DNA of 18,280 bases from Paenarthrobacter nitroguajacolicus JCM 14115. Its GTDB lineage: Bacteria; Actinomycetota; Actinomycetes; Actinomycetales; Micrococcaceae. Of the stretch, positions 16,989-18,280 are shown piece by piece (the first letter of the stretch is position 1; each line of letters begins with the position of its first letter). The position numbers were made by a program, and so were the translations under genes. Under the pieces are notes generated by a model that saw only the letters and a list, made by a program, of their open reading frames with translations, had not been told where the DNA came from and searched no databases. The stretch spans positions 1-18,280 of the forward strand of contig BBFS01000101.1 in the NCBI GenBank assembly GCA_001313365.1, in the 5' to 3' direction.

Positions 16989-18280
16989 CTAGGCGAGGTC
17001 GCTTGCCGAGCGCTGGATCTGGTCAAGCCATGCCTGGCGAGCTTCCAGAGCCTCTCGGGCGGCTTGATACGGCGCTGGTCGCCGGCCTTCTCGGCCTTCT
17101 CCAGATCGTCCTTGAGGCCTGCAATAGCCGATTCAAGCTGTGACAAGGCGCTGTTGGTGCGGGCCTTGGTTTCCGGGTTGCTCCGGCGCCACTTCTCTTC
17201 CTCGGCTTCACGGACCGCATCTTCGACCTTGCGAAGCCCGGCCTCAATCCGCCCCATGTCGGCGCGGGGGGGAACCTTGCCGGCATCTTCCCAGCGGTCC
17301 TGATGGACTGCAGGGCCTTCTTGGCGGCGTTGAGATCGTTGATGGGCAGGAGCGCCTGCGCCTCAGCCACCAACTGTTCCTTGACGGCCAGGTTCGCAGT
17401 GTATTCCTGGTCGATTTGCTCGTTGGCGGCCTGGCGGTTGCTGAAGAAGACGTCCTGGGCGGCGCGGAACCGGCCCCCCCAGAGAGCGTCATCGTCCTTG
17501 CGGCTTGCACGCGGAGTGGTCTTCCACTGGTCCATCAGCCTGCGGTACTCGCCGGCCGCGAACCCCCCAGTCGGTAGACGTTGAAAGCGCCTCGGCCTCC
17601 GCGATCAAGGCCTCCTTGGCTGACTTTGCCGCGGAGTTATTGCTGTCAAGCTGCGAGAAGTATGCGCGGCGGTGACGATCAAATACCGTCCGCGCCGAGC
17701 GGAAACGCTTCCAGAGCGCGTCTTCGTTACTGCGGCCAAGCCTGACCCCGCTCTTTTGTGCGGCCTTCCAGGTTTCAAACAACTCGTTCATGCGTGCGCT
17801 TGAAGTCTTCCACTGAATCTGCGCAGGGTCCTGGCCGGCAATGGTCTCGGCTTCAGCAACAATTGCTTCGCGCGCTGCGAGTTCGTTGGCACGCACCGCC
17901 TCGTGGGCAGCCTTCTCGGACTTCTCGAGTTCTACGATCTGGGCTGACAGGGCGTCCAAGCGGGCCTCAGCAGCACGGATGTCACCCACCATGTTGCGTT
18001 CCGCAAGTTGCTCGCGCAAATGAGTGACCGTCTTCTGCATGTCCGTGGCAGGAGCCTTGGACTCCACGCGGTGTTCCAGGAGAACCACCTGCGCGATGAT
18101 GTCGTCGAACTTACGGGCAAAGTAGCCAAGTGCTTCGTCGGCGCTGACACCCGGGTACTGACCGACAGGGATTTCCTCACCATCCAGCGTCAGGAAGACG
18201 TGGCCATCACCTTCAGCCCGTCCCCCATTTGGCTGCCTCGGCCAGTGAGGCAGCGGAGACCGCCGGGGGGGCGGCAGGTA
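16989..18280 (-). CDS. DUF349 domain protein (5' truncated by window, frameshifted)
   Basis: The protein is a long helical repeat protein of the DUF349 family, whose molecular function is not established. The start is outside the window. The corrected reading begins PAAPAVSAASLAEAAKWGRA, then GEEIPVGQYPGVSADEALGY and FARKFDDIIAQVVLLEHRVE. DUF349 repeats follow with the recurring pattern W-K...DALW-x-RFR-A...FD/FF (DALWKRFRSARTVFDRHRRA, then DALWGRFRAAQDVFFSNRQA), plus an Ala/Glu/Lys-rich coiled coil to the end IQRSASDLA at TAG 16989-16991. Frame changes occur near 17075, 17295, 17563-17568 and 18222-18226. Surplus residues come from runs of seven at 17266-17272, 17474-17480 and 18265-18271. 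About 430 codons are present. It lies close to rel but on the opposite strand. Confidence 0.9.

Noticed and set aside
1..18280. Poly-C/poly-G tracts as phase-variation switches or polyproline regulatory sites.
   Set aside because: They occur in nearly every housekeeping gene at conserved single-residue positions. Phase variation of rel, secD, ruvB and murT together is implausible; sequence error is simpler.
1..18280. A CRISPR array, tRNA, rRNA, insertion sequence or phage module.
   Set aside because: I found no direct-repeat array, cloverleaf, rRNA stretch, transposase or integrase motif on either strand.

Overview
The window is high-GC DNA that reads as an actinobacterial chromosome. Protein wording and gene order point to Micrococcales, most likely Arthrobacter or Paenarthrobacter. 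It carries sixteen protein genes, almost all housekeeping. I see no rRNA, tRNA, CRISPR array, prophage, insertion sequence or convincing novel defence or biosynthetic system.

Layout: the 3' end of pdxS (vitamin B6 synthesis, + strand) is closed by two hairpins. A peptidyl-dipeptidase of family M3 (dcp, -) faces it. A CapA-like lipoprotein gene (+) diverges from dcp and runs into the convergent gatD-murT pair (-), which amidates lipid II. Next comes a long + strand run: pdxT-yebC, then ruvC-ruvA-ruvB (Holliday junction processing), then yajC-secD-secF (accessory Sec translocon), closed by a strong terminator. The bifunctional (p)ppGpp enzyme gene rel follows with its own promoter region. Two minus-strand genes end the window: a small AbiEi-like protein of uncertain function and a DUF349 coiled-coil protein cut by the window edge.

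The genes fall into functional groups: the PdxS/PdxT pyridoxal phosphate synthase (its two genes separated by about 5.8 kb), cell-wall amidation by MurT/GatD, recombination by RuvABC, protein export by SecDF-YajC, and stringent response by Rel. The order pdxS, pdxT, yebC, ruvCAB, yajC-secDF, rel is the familiar actinobacterial arrangement. The dcp-capA-gatD-murT block sits between pdxS and pdxT.

The most striking property of the window is technical. G and C runs are systematically too long, with a sharp excess of runs of exactly seven, and single-base losses occur as well. Thirteen of the sixteen genes cannot be read in one frame. Only yebC, ruvC and yajC are open throughout, and yebC still carries one surplus codon. 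Where a conserved protein allows comparison, a run of seven usually stands where four are expected, adding one in-frame Pro or Gly. I treat the frameshifts as sequencing or assembly errors, not gene decay, and give each gene its corrected full extent.
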